8,129 nt of DNA. Source: Microcaldota archaeon (GTDB taxonomy: Archaea; Micrarchaeota; Micrarchaeia; Micrarchaeales; CABMGC01). Positions 1 through 6,168 of this stretch are shown here, in pieces. Each line of letters opens with the position of its first letter. Position 1 is the first letter of the stretch. Both the position numbers and the translations under genes were made by a program. The stretch spans positions 1-8,129 of the forward strand of contig JASHTX010000046.1 of NCBI GenBank assembly GCA_030040335.1, read 5' to 3'. Below the pieces are notes generated by a model. That model worked only from the letters and a program-made list of their open reading frames with translations. It did no database searches and was not told the DNA's origin.

Positions 1-105
1 GGTGCCGCTGACGAATGAGGGAGTATAAAGGAAGGTCGCAAGTTGAGCTATAAAATACAATATCACTCCGACAATTATTCCAATCAAGATTCTTATCGGC
101 TTCAC
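1..105 (-). CDS. 5' fragment of a small membrane protein, unrecognised
   Basis: A minus-strand frame opens with GTG at 105-103 and stays open to the window edge (35 codons). It encodes a basic start (VKPIR) followed by a strongly hydrophobic stretch, roughly residues 5-27, reading ILIGIIVGVILYFIAQLATF and onward. This is typical of a signal anchor or first transmembrane helix with the N-terminus inside. An in-frame TGA lies just upstream at 117-115, so the start cannot be much earlier, and no ATG is available. It is transcribed away from the gene at 369, with about 260 bp between them. The rest of the protein is outside the window, so no family can be named. The hydrophobic, codon-like composition makes a real gene likely, but a short chance frame is possible. 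Confidence 0.5.
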   Translation of the reverse strand, partial: MKPIRILIGIIVGVILYFIAQLATFLYTPSFVSGT

Positions 106-368
106 ATCATCCCATCATTGATAAATACACATTTTCAATGATAATGAAAAGGCTATATGAGTTTCCACGTACGCAAAAAACACAGAATGAAGTCAAAAAA
201 TCAAGTTAGACATGGGGTGGTTTTCTATCAATGCAGAAAACCTCTTGAGCTCATAGCCCAGAGTTCAAATCATCCGCTTTCCGAGAAGATTTCTCGAGAC
301 AATACGCAGGCCAAAAATAACGCCAATGCTTAAGAACGGCCGAAAATACTATTAGAAGTGGTGCGGTC
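106..368. other. AT-rich intergenic region between divergent genes, with two hairpins
   Basis: No convincing gene is seen here. The stretch separates the divergent membrane-protein fragment and the gene at 369. It contains two perfect small inverted repeats. GGTTTTCT at 219-226 pairs with AGAAAACC at 235-242 (8 bp, 8-nt loop), and CGAGAA at 282-287 pairs with TTCTCG at 291-296 (6 bp, 3-nt loop). No clean TATA element stands at the expected distance from either start. For the gene at 369, a GGTG at 360-363 may act as a ribosome binding site. Confidence 0.5.
219..242. repeat. 8-bp inverted repeat / hairpin
   Basis: GGTTTTCT (219-226) and AGAAAACC (235-242) are perfect reverse complements separated by 8 nt. 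This could be an operator or an RNA hairpin in the shared upstream region of two divergent genes. There is no direct evidence for either role. Confidence 0.4.
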
Positions 369-1037
369 GTGCCGGCAAGAGCCAGAGAAAAGAGCAAGGA
401 AACCAAACAGGCTGACTTCAAGTCCGGCCTTGACAAAAAGGGCATGCTTGTAAACCACGTGGATGCTTGGGTCTCGACCTTTGATCCGGCAACACCCGAG
501 AAGGTCAGGGAAGCGATCAAAAAGGCCTTAAGGAAGGAGGTCGAAGATCCCAAGAAGCAGGTCATCAAAGACCCCTACAGCACTTTCCTGCCTGAAAACG
601 TCAAGGATTTGCCAAAGGACATGACCGTCGCAATAGTCATGACAGAGGCATATTTCATGAGGGGAATATTCAATTCCCTGAAGGCAGCCGGCATCGCAAA
701 CAGGTACGTTCTGATAGGCTACTCTTCGGGCCTGCATGCAAACAGGAAATTCTCCAACGGGGAGAGCATGGCTGGCAACATCTTCACACCCAGCGAGGAC
801 CTCGAGCTGCTGAAGGAGCACAGCGGAGCACCGCTCCTGGTAATCGACTTTACGGTCCACACAGGAGTCACGTATGCTGCAATCTCCACGTCTTTCAGCC
901 AGAGGCTTGGCTACACAGGACAGATGTACAAGCTAGATGACAACAGGGTTGTGCCGATAGACGGGCAAGTGACCGATGAAGCCAGGGGCATACAGACCAA
1001 CGTCCCGATACTTACCGAGAAAACGAAGAGGAAGTGA
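369..1037 (+). CDS. Phosphoribosyltransferase-like protein with altered PRPP loop
   Basis: A 222-residue protein starting at GTG, with a possible GGTG ribosome binding site 5 nt upstream. The N-terminal 70 residues are highly charged and probably helical. Residues 85-120 (MTVAIVMTEAY... VLIGYSSG) look like alternating strands and helices. Residues 156-168 (LLVIDFTVHTGVT) resemble the PRPP-binding loop of type I phosphoribosyltransferases, whose usual form is hhhhDDhhxTGxT. The first Asp (D160), T165, G166 and T168 are kept, but the second Asp is Phe161. This suggests a phosphoribosyltransferase fold (nucleotide salvage or pyr-type regulation) that may bind PRPP differently or not at all. The family is inferred from this one motif and the alpha/beta pattern. 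No neighbour shares an obvious pathway with it. Confidence 0.5.
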   Translation: MPARAREKSKETKQADFKSGLDKKGMLVNHVDAWVSTFDPATPEKVREAIKKALRKEVEDPKKQVIKDPYSTFLPENVKDLPKDMTVAIVMTEAYFMRGIFNSLKAAGIANRYVLIGYSSGLHANRKFSNGESMAGNIFTPSEDLELLKEHSGAPLLVIDFTVHTGVTYAAISTSFSQRLGYTGQMYKLDDNRVVPIDGQVTDEARGIQTNVPILTEKTKRK

Positions 1038-1039
1038 GG

Positions 1040-1118
1040 CATTCCGGGACTCGGAGATGCGCGTGCGACTTTGACCCTGTTTTTCCATAGTTAACAAAAA
1101 CCTTCCCTTCCGGAATGG
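1040..1118. repeat. 8-bp inverted repeat enclosing the first 31-bp repeat
   Basis: CATTCCGG at 1040-1047, just after the stop of the preceding gene, is the exact reverse complement of CCGGAATG at 1111-1118. The arms are 63 nt apart and enclose the left copy of the 31-bp direct repeat. The distance is long for a terminator, so this may be a boundary of the inserted segment or chance. Confidence 0.3.
1081..1111 (+). repeat. 31-bp direct repeat, left copy (promoter-like)
   Basis: The 31 bases here, containing CATAGTTAACAAAAACC, recur without change at 2311-2341, 1230 bp away. Similarity continues 4-5 bases further left (CCTG, with one extra T here). At the right copy this sequence forms the upstream region of lipA and contains its presumed TATA element. 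Here no coding start follows: an ATG at 1116 opens only MGKK before a stop. The pair brackets the Fic gene and its associated repeats, so it may mark the ends of an inserted or duplicated segment. Confidence 0.85.
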
Positions 1119-1119
1119 G

Positions 1120-1202
1120 TAAGAAATAGCTTACACCTGACCTGCTTCATCTATGGGATGTCGTGTGCCGCCACGCATAGACTTCAGGGACAGGTTGCAA
1201 GA
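1120..1202 (+). ncRNA. Candidate structured RNA (long imperfect hairpin)
   Basis: The bases 1130-1201 fold into one long imperfect hairpin by eye. From the outside in: CTT 1130-1132/AAG 1199-1201, ACCTG 1135-1139/CAGGT 1191-1195, CCTG 1141-1144/CAGG 1185-1188, CTATG 1151-1155/CATAG 1176-1180 and CGTG 1162-1165/CACG 1172-1175, with a 6-nt apical loop. That is more than 20 pairs. The promoter-like 31-bp repeat lies at the right distance upstream: its TAACAAAA at 1092-1099 predicts transcription starting near 1122. No open frame of note exists. It could be a small RNA, a leader, or the palindromic relic of a mobile element. No known RNA family is recognised. Confidence 0.25.
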
Positions 1203-1229
1203 CTGTGCCTAAGAGCCGGCGTTGCTATC

Positions 1230-1243
1230 TTGTAGTCACCTAA
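1230..1243. promoter_or_regulatory. Upstream operator-like site of the Fic gene
   Basis: TTGTAGTCACCTAA here matches TTGTGGTCACCTAA at 1262-1275 with one mismatch. The two sites are exactly 32 bp apart, about three helical turns, which would place bound proteins on the same face of the DNA. The core GGTNACC is a palindrome, as expected for a dimeric regulator; in this copy one base of the palindrome is changed. Confidence 0.4.
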
Positions 1244-1253
1244 GCCATAAAGC

Positions 1254-1261
1254 TTTTATAT
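1254..1261 (+). promoter_or_regulatory. Archaeal TATA box of the Fic gene
   Basis: TTTTATAT is centred 26.5 nt before the ATG at 1284. That distance places the transcription start at the start codon, so the Fic mRNA is probably leaderless. No Shine-Dalgarno sequence is present, which agrees with this. Confidence 0.6.
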
Positions 1262-1275
1262 TTGTGGTCACCTAA
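1262..1275. promoter_or_regulatory. Proximal operator-like site between TATA box and Fic start
   Basis: TTGTGGTCACCTAA sits directly downstream of the TATA box and ends 8 nt before the Fic ATG. A protein bound here would block RNA polymerase recruitment, a common mode of repression in archaea. The same GTGGTCACCT decamer is found again at 2238-2247 and in reverse orientation at 2214-2223, so the motif surrounds the Fic gene. Confidence 0.45.
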
Positions 1276-1283
1276 TAAATGAT

Positions 1284-2219
1284 ATGTTCGTAGAGATAAG
1301 GCAGGAAAAGGGGAAAGTCAAGTATTATCTAGTTCATTCCTACAGATATGGAACAAAAGTAAAGAAAATCCGAGTATATCTGGGTTTTGATCTCAACAAA
1401 GAAGAGATTAGACGAAAAAGAAAAATTGCGGAAAAAGAGATCAGAACAAGAATAAACAAGCTGACTTTGAACGATCCCTATAAGACAGCACTAACAAGTG
1501 GCGAGTTGGATGAGCTTAAAAGCCTGGAGCCGAAGGGACAGATAAGGTTGATGCATCTTAGTGAAAAGGAATGGTTGAAGTTCACAGAGGCCTTTACTTA
1601 TGACACAAATGCAATAGAAGGCTCGACAGTAGACAAAGCAGAAGTGAAGGGCATCTTGGAGGCTAACAGGTGGCCCGACAAGCCCAAGGAGGAGATATCG
1701 GAAACCTTTGGGGTATCGGATGCGGTGAAGTACCTGAGGCACACTAGGGAGCATCTTTCTATGGGGCTGATCAAAGAGCTTCACAGATTCGTCTTTAGAA
1801 ACTCAAAACCATTCGCAGGCAAATTAAGAAAACTCGGAGAAGAAGTTGCTGTAATGGACGCACTTGGAAATGTGGTACACAGAGGCGCTTTCTCCGGGCA
1901 GGTGCCTTCACTTCTGCGAGAGCTGGTTGGATGGTATAGAAAGAACAGAAACAAGTATCCTCCATTAGTGTTGGCCGCGATTGTGCACAATCAGTTTGAG
2001 AACATACACCCTTTCAGGGATGGAAATGGGAGGGTTGGAAGGCTGCTTCTCATAAATATTCTATTGAAACACAAACTACCGCCAGTGAATATAGAACTTA
2101 GGAACAGAAAGGAGTACTATGCCGCGCTACAGAGTTATCAGAAAGACGGCAATATAAGGCCTACAATAAGACTTCTGCTTAAGGAATACAGAAGATTAAA
2201 GATCATCATCAAGAGGTGA
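1284..2219 (+). CDS. Fic domain protein (AMPylator family), class II-like
   Basis: Fic enzymes usually transfer AMP from ATP to a hydroxyl group of a target protein. The 311-residue product has three parts. Residues 1-60 are a basic extension (YYLVHSYRYGTKVKKIRVYLG) followed by a charged helix; this extension occurs in archaeal Fic proteins. The central helical region contains TNAIEG at 108-113, which fits the inhibitory motif [S/T]xxxE[G/N] of class II Fic proteins, whose Glu blocks ATP binding. The core carries the full active-site motif HPFRDGNGRVGR at 242-253, with catalytic His242 and all phosphate-binding residues intact. A flap region lies around 198-209 (VHRGAFSGQVPS). The protein therefore appears active and self-inhibited. 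No separate antitoxin gene lies next to it. The gene looks more AT-rich than lipA and lies between direct repeats, which suggests acquisition. Target unknown. Confidence 0.9.
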   Translation: MFVEIRQEKGKVKYYLVHSYRYGTKVKKIRVYLGFDLNKEEIRRKRKIAEKEIRTRINKLTLNDPYKTALTSGELDELKSLEPKGQIRLMHLSEKEWLKFTEAFTYDTNAIEGSTVDKAEVKGILEANRWPDKPKEEISETFGVSDAVKYLRHTREHLSMGLIKELHRFVFRNSKPFAGKLRKLGEEVAVMDALGNVVHRGAFSGQVPSLLRELVGWYRKNRNKYPPLVLAAIVHNQFENIHPFRDGNGRVGRLLLINILLKHKLPPVNIELRNRKEYYAALQSYQKDGNIRPTIRLLLKEYRRLKIIIKR

Positions 2220-2247
2220 CCACGACCTTTGAATTGTGTGGTCACCT
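2214..2247. repeat. Inverted repeat overlapping the Fic stop codon
   Basis: AGGTGACCAC at 2214-2223 contains the Fic stop TGA (2217-2219). It is the perfect reverse complement of GTGGTCACCT at 2238-2247, with a 14-nt spacer. In RNA this makes a 10-bp hairpin that could end or stabilise the Fic transcript. No T tract follows, so a simple terminator is not clear. Each arm also equals the operator-like decamer in the Fic promoter, so DNA binding is an alternative role. Confidence 0.65.
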
Positions 2248-2310
2248 GATTTGACTGCATTGTGTATCTTTCGATGCGTTCTTCAAATCGGATCAAAACG
2301 CTAATGCCTG

Positions 2311-2341
2311 TTTTCCATAGTTAACAAAAACCTTCCCTTCC
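2311..2341 (+). repeat. 31-bp direct repeat, right copy
   Basis: Identical to 1081-1111 over 31 bases. This copy lies directly in front of lipA and holds its presumed promoter, so it is likely the native position and the left copy the product of duplication or insertion. Confidence 0.85.
2321..2329 (+). promoter_or_regulatory. Probable TATA element of lipA
   Basis: TTAACAAAA is centred about 27 nt before the lipA ATG at 2352, the usual archaeal TATA distance for a leaderless mRNA. The element is not a strong match to the TTTATA consensus, so this rests mainly on position and on its exact conservation in the left copy. Confidence 0.4.
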
Positions 2342-2351
2342 CTATAGTTCC

Positions 2352-3218
2352 ATGCTTCCCGAATGGCTTTCCATCAAGCCCGCCTCAACAGAGAAGTACG
2401 CTGAGATAAAGCAGACCATCACCTCTCTTGGCCTTCACACAGTCTGTGTCGAAGCGCACTGCCCGAACATAACCGAGTGCTGGAGCGCGGGAACGGCCAC
2501 TTTCATGATCCTCGGCGACCTCTGCACCAGAGGCTGCAGGTTCTGCGCAGTAAGCAAGAGTGCCATCGGGGTAAAAACCGACATGCTCGAACCCGCAAAG
2601 CTTGCTGAAGTCATTAAAAAGTGGAAGCTCGATTACGTTGTGCTTACCTCTGTATGCAGGGACGACCTGCCCGACCAGGGAGCCGGCCACTTCGCCGACT
2701 GCGTCAGGGAGATAAAGAAGACAAATCCCGGAACCGTGGTCGAAGTCCTAATACCAGACTTTCGTGCTGACAGTGCTTGCTTGCACCAGATCGTTGACGC
2801 GCATCCTGATGTGATAGGGCACAACGTTGAGACTGTTGAGCGGCTGAATCCAGTGATAAGGGACAGGCGTGCCAACTACAGGCAGTCGCTGAAGGTGCTT
2901 GAGATGGCCAAGACGCTTGACAGGCGCGTATACACCAAATCTGCGATGATGCTTGGGGTAGGCGAGACCGAAGAGGAGATACTTACGACCTTGAGGGAAC
3001 TCAGGGGCATCGGGGTCGATTTTGTTGCGATGGGCCAGTACCTGCGACCTTCTCAGAACCACATTGAGGTGAAGGAGTACGTTTCGCCTGAAAGGTTTGA
3101 AAGCCTGAAGAAAAAGGCTCTGGAGATGGGCTTCCTTTATGTCGCTGCAGGACCGTTTGTCAGGAGCTCATACAAGGCAGGGGAGTACTTCATCCAGAGG
3201 ATGATCAAGAACAGATAG
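2352..3218 (+). CDS. lipA: Lipoyl synthase (radical SAM)
   Basis: LipA inserts two sulfur atoms into protein-bound octanoyl groups, giving lipoyl cofactor on E2 and GcvH lipoyl domains. The 288-residue length fits the family. The auxiliary [4Fe-4S] cluster motif CX4CX5C is present at C32, C37 and C43. The radical SAM cluster motif CX3CX2C is at C58, C62 and C65 (LCTRGCRFCAV). The C-terminal RSSY motif, whose Ser binds the auxiliary cluster, lies near residue 274. The N-terminal PEWLSIKPA matches the usual family opening, which supports the ATG at 2352. The gene has no obvious Shine-Dalgarno and is probably leaderless, driven from the repeat just upstream. It converges on the unknown pair at 3256-5279, and the ligase genes lplA and lplB lie further right on the opposite strand. 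Confidence 0.97.
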   Translation: MLPEWLSIKPASTEKYAEIKQTITSLGLHTVCVEAHCPNITECWSAGTATFMILGDLCTRGCRFCAVSKSAIGVKTDMLEPAKLAEVIKKWKLDYVVLTSVCRDDLPDQGAGHFADCVREIKKTNPGTVVEVLIPDFRADSACLHQIVDAHPDVIGHNVETVERLNPVIRDRRANYRQSLKVLEMAKTLDRRVYTKSAMMLGVGETEEEILTTLRELRGIGVDFVAMGQYLRPSQNHIEVKEYVSPERFESLKKKALEMGFLYVAAGPFVRSSYKAGEYFIQRMIKNR

Positions 3219-3227
3219 CGACCGTAT

Positions 3228-3245
3228 GCAGCTTGCAGCGGCTGC
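3228..3245. terminator. Small GC hairpin between convergent genes
   Basis: GCAGC at 3228-3232 pairs with GCTGC at 3241-3245 (8-nt loop) in the 37-bp gap between the lipA stop and the stop of the opposing gene. It is short and has no T tract, so it is only a weak terminator candidate. Confidence 0.2.
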
Positions 3246-3255
3246 CCTGTAAGGA

Positions 3256-4239
3256 TCAACGCCTGTAAGCCTTGCCTAGCACGCCGCTTATTACGAGCTC
3301 ATCGTGTCTTTCATCGTATATCGGCGTAGGCCTCAACTTGCCAAGGCTGGAATTCAGATTTGGTGCCACCCAGTCGTTGACCATCTTTTCGCGCTTGCGA
3401 AAGAGGTCCTCCACGATGGTGAATATGTCGACCCTATCATCGTCTATGCCCTCCTCCTTCCTGAACTCGTCATTGGGGTAGATTATGTACCTGTAAGCCT
3501 TGTGGCCGTGAAACTTGTCGGCGCGTCCAAGGTTCGGCTTGTCTAACACAGGGAATATCGTCCACCTGCCATCGATATTCCTGACTTCACCCAGTTCCCT
3601 CAAAGCGAACTGCACCAGAAGCTGGGTCAGTGGAGGCATCTTTTCCCACGCCTCGCTCTCGACTACCTGAAGCCTCGCAAGCCTCTGGCCCATGAGCCTG
3701 TCGTCTTTTGAGTACCTTGAGTAGGCCTCGGTTATCTGCTGGCTCGGAATCCAGTAATTCCCGTTTCCGGGCAGTGTTATTGCGGCTTCCTGCCGGAATA
3801 CCGGCAGTATTCTACTCACCACATCAGGATCATAAAAGGGAAGAACCCCGATCATATCCAGTTCAGTCACTCCCCTGCCCATTTTCTGCATTTCCAGAAG
3901 ACCAGCGAGCAGCGGCACATGGCTTATACGGGTCCTACCATCGGGCAGCCTGCGTTCGAAAGGGTAGCTGATTGCATTCTTGTCGTGCCACCACCCTGCG
4001 CTGTTTGCGTTGGCCTTGGCAGCCATCTCATTTACATCTATCGACCATAAGAAGAAGGTAGGCCAGTTAGAGCGGGGTTCCGTCAGCAACGATGCGGCTT
4101 CCAGTATGGCTCTTGCGCTGGACAAACCACCCTCAGCCTTGTATCTCTGCAGTCTGTCGTAGGTTGCAGAATCCCTTATCAACAGGTTGTTTTCTGCTTT
4201 TTGAGCCTGGGCCTTAGTCCGCAGAGCATAAGCGGGCAT
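3256..4239 (-). CDS. Unrecognised 327-aa protein, second gene of a coupled pair
   Basis: The start ATG shares its A with the stop of the preceding gene (TAATG at 4241-4237), so translation is probably coupled and the two products likely act together. No signal peptide or membrane segment is seen, which suggests a cytoplasmic protein. Residues 1-55 are basic and helical (LRTKAQAQKAENN... YDRLQRYKAEGG). Residues 56-100 are rich in aromatics (NWPTFFLWSID, AGWWHDKNAISYPF). Residues 195-230 include a helix ending in RELGEVRNIDGRWTIFP. A charged acidic stretch (EEGIDDDRVDIF) falls around 262-273. I see no nuclease, ATPase, helix-turn-helix or metal-binding motif. The protein does not match any family I recognise. 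Composition is not obviously foreign. A structural, adaptor or element-borne role is possible but not shown. Confidence 0.85.
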   Translation of the reverse strand: MPAYALRTKAQAQKAENNLLIRDSATYDRLQRYKAEGGLSSARAILEAASLLTEPRSNWPTFFLWSIDVNEMAAKANANSAGWWHDKNAISYPFERRLPDGRTRISHVPLLAGLLEMQKMGRGVTELDMIGVLPFYDPDVVSRILPVFRQEAAITLPGNGNYWIPSQQITEAYSRYSKDDRLMGQRLARLQVVESEAWEKMPPLTQLLVQFALRELGEVRNIDGRWTIFPVLDKPNLGRADKFHGHKAYRYIIYPNDEFRKEEGIDDDRVDIFTIVEDLFRKREKMVNDWVAPNLNSSLGKLRPTPIYDERHDELVISGVLGKAYRR

Positions 4240-5279
4240 TAGCTCGCACTCACTACTATTCCTTCCTTATCGACGAACCTTGCCTTGAGCCCCCTTCTAT
4301 TGAGCTCCTCGATCAGCGAATCCCTGACCGGCTTGAGCAGATCAGGCTGGTCGGTCTTGAGTCTGAAGCTGCCATTGAGAACCGACATCAACGTGGTGTC
4401 CTCTATAACTATGGACTCGTATAGTGCACCCTTGAGATGGGCGACAATGCTCCTGACGTACACATCGGTAACGTAACAATCAGGGACGGAGTCCTTAGCC
4501 AGATAGACGCGTTGGTTCTCTGGTATCACATGTACTGGTTGAACCGGAAGACTCGAGACAGCCTGTTCAATCCCCTCTCCTGGGCGCTTCCTCGGTCCTT
4601 TTGGATGCTGAGCTTCTTCCTTCTTTTCTGTGCGTTCTGGCTTCTTACCGAACATATTCTCCGCCCTGATGAATTCGTTTCTGAAGTCTCTCTTATATTT
4701 CTGTCCTGGATATCGCCCATTGGAGTAGGTCGCCCTCGGATTCAAATACCTGTGGTATCTGGTCCTGACTAATTCTGCGATCGCTATAGAGGCATTCCAC
4801 TCCTCTTCGCTGGGATAGTACTTTTCGCCTTTTACCTCTCCAGGCTTTGGATTTATCTTTTTCCATTCAGTCGCAATGAACTCAGGGATTCCCTTGGGCA
4901 TCCTCCCCCCTTTAACTCCGATGTCAGACTCTATGACGGCTGCAGGCGCGCCAAGTGGTGCCTTCTCTTGAGGCTCTGCAGGCGCCGCTCCTATGTCCCT
5001 GAGCAGCTCTTCAATTTTATGATACTGTTCTACGCCTGTTCCCAGCGCTGCGCCGGCTTTCGGAAGGCTGCTCAGAACCCCGTCCAAGGCGGTCAGGAAA
5101 GGCCCAATGCCTTCCATCACATTTGCATCTACTTTACTTGCAAGAGCTTCGGAAGGCGTACCCTTGAAAGAAGCCTTGGCTTGGGCCACAAAAGCGACCA
5201 AGTTTGCTCTAACTTCCGGAGTAAGTATCTTGGATAAGTCAGATACGGTCTTCTTTGCTTTTTCAGTTGGTGCGGACAT
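4239..5279 (-). CDS. Unrecognised 346-aa protein, first gene of a coupled pair
   Basis: Starts at ATG with an AGAGGA ribosome binding site 4 nt upstream and a TATA element about 60 nt upstream. Three regions can be seen. Residues 1-98 are an Ala-rich, probably helical domain (LTPEVRANLVAFVAQAKASF, then GPFLTALDGVLSSLPKAGAA). Residues 99-120 are a Pro/Ala linker. Residues 125-212 form a basic, Tyr- and Arg-rich block (WNASIAIAELVRTRYHRYL, RYPGQKYKRDFRNEF) that could bind nucleic acid. A disordered Lys/Glu/Pro linker follows to about 240. Residues 255-346 look like a small alpha/beta domain ending in LKARFVDKEGIVVSA. It has no membrane segment and no catalytic motif I can identify. It overlaps the next gene by one base. 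The function is unknown. The modular layout would suit a scaffold or nucleic-acid-binding protein, but this is inference. Confidence 0.85.
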   Translation of the reverse strand: MSAPTEKAKKTVSDLSKILTPEVRANLVAFVAQAKASFKGTPSEALASKVDANVMEGIGPFLTALDGVLSSLPKAGAALGTGVEQYHKIEELLRDIGAAPAEPQEKAPLGAPAAVIESDIGVKGGRMPKGIPEFIATEWKKINPKPGEVKGEKYYPSEEEWNASIAIAELVRTRYHRYLNPRATYSNGRYPGQKYKRDFRNEFIRAENMFGKKPERTEKKEEAQHPKGPRKRPGEGIEQAVSSLPVQPVHVIPENQRVYLAKDSVPDCYVTDVYVRSIVAHLKGALYESIVIEDTTLMSVLNGSFRLKTDQPDLLKPVRDSLIEELNRRGLKARFVDKEGIVVSAS

Positions 5280-5283
5280 GCTA

Positions 5284-5289
5284 TCCTCT
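5284..5289 (-). promoter_or_regulatory. Ribosome binding site of the 346-aa gene
   Basis: On the minus strand AGAGGA stands 4 nt before the ATG at 5279. It is one of the few clear Shine-Dalgarno-like sequences in the window and supports this start and a leadered mRNA. Confidence 0.5.
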
Positions 5290-5340
5290 ATAAGACTGAA
5301 CCTAAGATTTTGGTTCCAAGAGTACCTCTTTTCTCTCCCT

Positions 5341-5346
5341 ATATAT
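5341..5346 (-). promoter_or_regulatory. TATA box for the unknown gene pair
   Basis: ATATAT within AATATATAG on the minus strand. Transcription would begin near 5317, giving a leader of about 37 nt before the ATG at 5279. This gives the pair its own promoter, independent of lplA, which ends 57 bp upstream. Confidence 0.5.
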
Positions 5347-5403
5347 TGATTTCTACGGGTTCGTTTGGGAGCCTTTCGTCGGCTGTTCAGAGCAGGTTAG
5401 ACT

Positions 5404-6129
5404 TCATCTGCTGAAATTCCAGTCCCTGGTTGAGTAGACCGTTTCTGCGAGCTCGGCGGCCCTGGAGCTCTCGTCGCCGCTCAACTCTCCTAGCTTGAAG
5501 TCCTTGCCCTTCGTGAATCCTTTTAGGAGCGCCTCGTACAGCTCAGTTATGCTAGCTTTGGAGTAACTTGAGACCGAGGTGACCCTCTCCTCAACGCTCT
5601 TGATCATCTTGTCAGATATCTTCGCGTTGCTCACCTTCAGGACAGAGAACATCTTTCTCGCATCGACGCCGTACAGTATCGTGCCGTGCTGCAGGAGTAC
5701 GCCCTGCTTCCTTGTCTGGGCATTGCCCGATATCTTCTTGCCGTCAACGACTATGTCGTTTATGGGAACGAAAGATGCCTCTATGCCTAGGCGCTTCAGG
5801 CCATCGATGACCCAACCGCATATCAGCCTGTAGCTTTCGTGTATCCCCTGCGGGAAGTACTCAAGTGGTGCAATAACGCTGTAGGTCACTTCTCCCTCAT
5901 AATCATGGTAGACGGCACCACCCCCTGTTATCCTCCTTATGTAATCGACACCCAGCTCCTTGCATCTCTTCACGTTCACTTCCTTCTCCATGCTCTGGAA
6001 GGTGCCTATGGAGACCGCGCTGGGCTTCCAGCGGTATAATCTCATGGTAGGCTCCGCCTTGTTATCGCGGATAGACTCAAGAATTGCCTCGTCTATGCTC
6101 ATGTTAGTGTATGCATCGTGCACTTCCAA
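5404..6129 (-). CDS. lplA: Lipoate-protein ligase, catalytic subunit (start uncertain)
   Basis: LplA activates lipoate (or octanoate) with ATP and attaches it to a lysine of lipoyl domains. With a TTG start at 6129 the product is 241 residues. The family motif RRITGGGAVYHD is at 65-76, and the catalytic Lys region DGKKISGNAQ is at 129-138 (K132). The end (YSTRDWNFSR) matches the C-terminus of the short archaeal LplA, which lacks the accessory domain; that domain is the separate lplB upstream. The start is odd. The 13 in-frame codons before TTG read SQKEDSTEWRVIP, and WRVIPLE aligns with the family's first beta strand, yet no ATG, GTG or TTG lies between the stop of the preceding gene (6171-6169) and 6129. 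The native 5' end seems to have been lost, so the strand is either missing or made from a non-standard start. Confidence 0.93.
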   Translation of the reverse strand: MEVHDAYTNMSIDEAILESIRDNKAEPTMRLYRWKPSAVSIGTFQSMEKEVNVKRCKELGVDYIRRITGGGAVYHDYEGEVTYSVIAPLEYFPQGIHESYRLICGWVIDGLKRLGIEASFVPINDIVVDGKKISGNAQTRKQGVLLQHGTILYGVDARKMFSVLKVSNAKISDKMIKSVEERVTSVSSYSKASITELYEALLKGFTKGKDFKLGELSGDESSRAAELAETVYSTRDWNFSR

Positions 6130-6168
6130 TGGTATTACACGCCACTCCGTACTATCTTCCTTTTGGGA

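Noticed and set aside
255..290. A tRNA T-arm-like stretch (GAGTTCAAATC)
   Set aside because: The flanking bases do not form a T stem and no acceptor or anticodon arm could be built around it.
1186..1210. Possible T-arm-like hairpin (GGACAG ... CTGTGCC)
   Set aside because: The stem is bulged, the loop is not a T loop, and the bases fit better in the longer hairpin at 1130-1201.
1491..1784. Open frame on the strand opposite the Fic gene
   Set aside because: It lies wholly inside the Fic coding sequence, which has full family motifs; the opposite frame shows no recognisable domain.
2214..2247. Hairpin after Fic as a factor-independent terminator
   Set aside because: The stem is good but no T tract follows, and its arms equal the promoter motif, so it was recorded as an inverted repeat instead.
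1081..2341. A standard insertion sequence around the Fic gene
   Set aside because: No transposase is encoded, the 31-bp direct repeats are too long for an ordinary target-site duplication, and no long terminal inverted repeats are seen.
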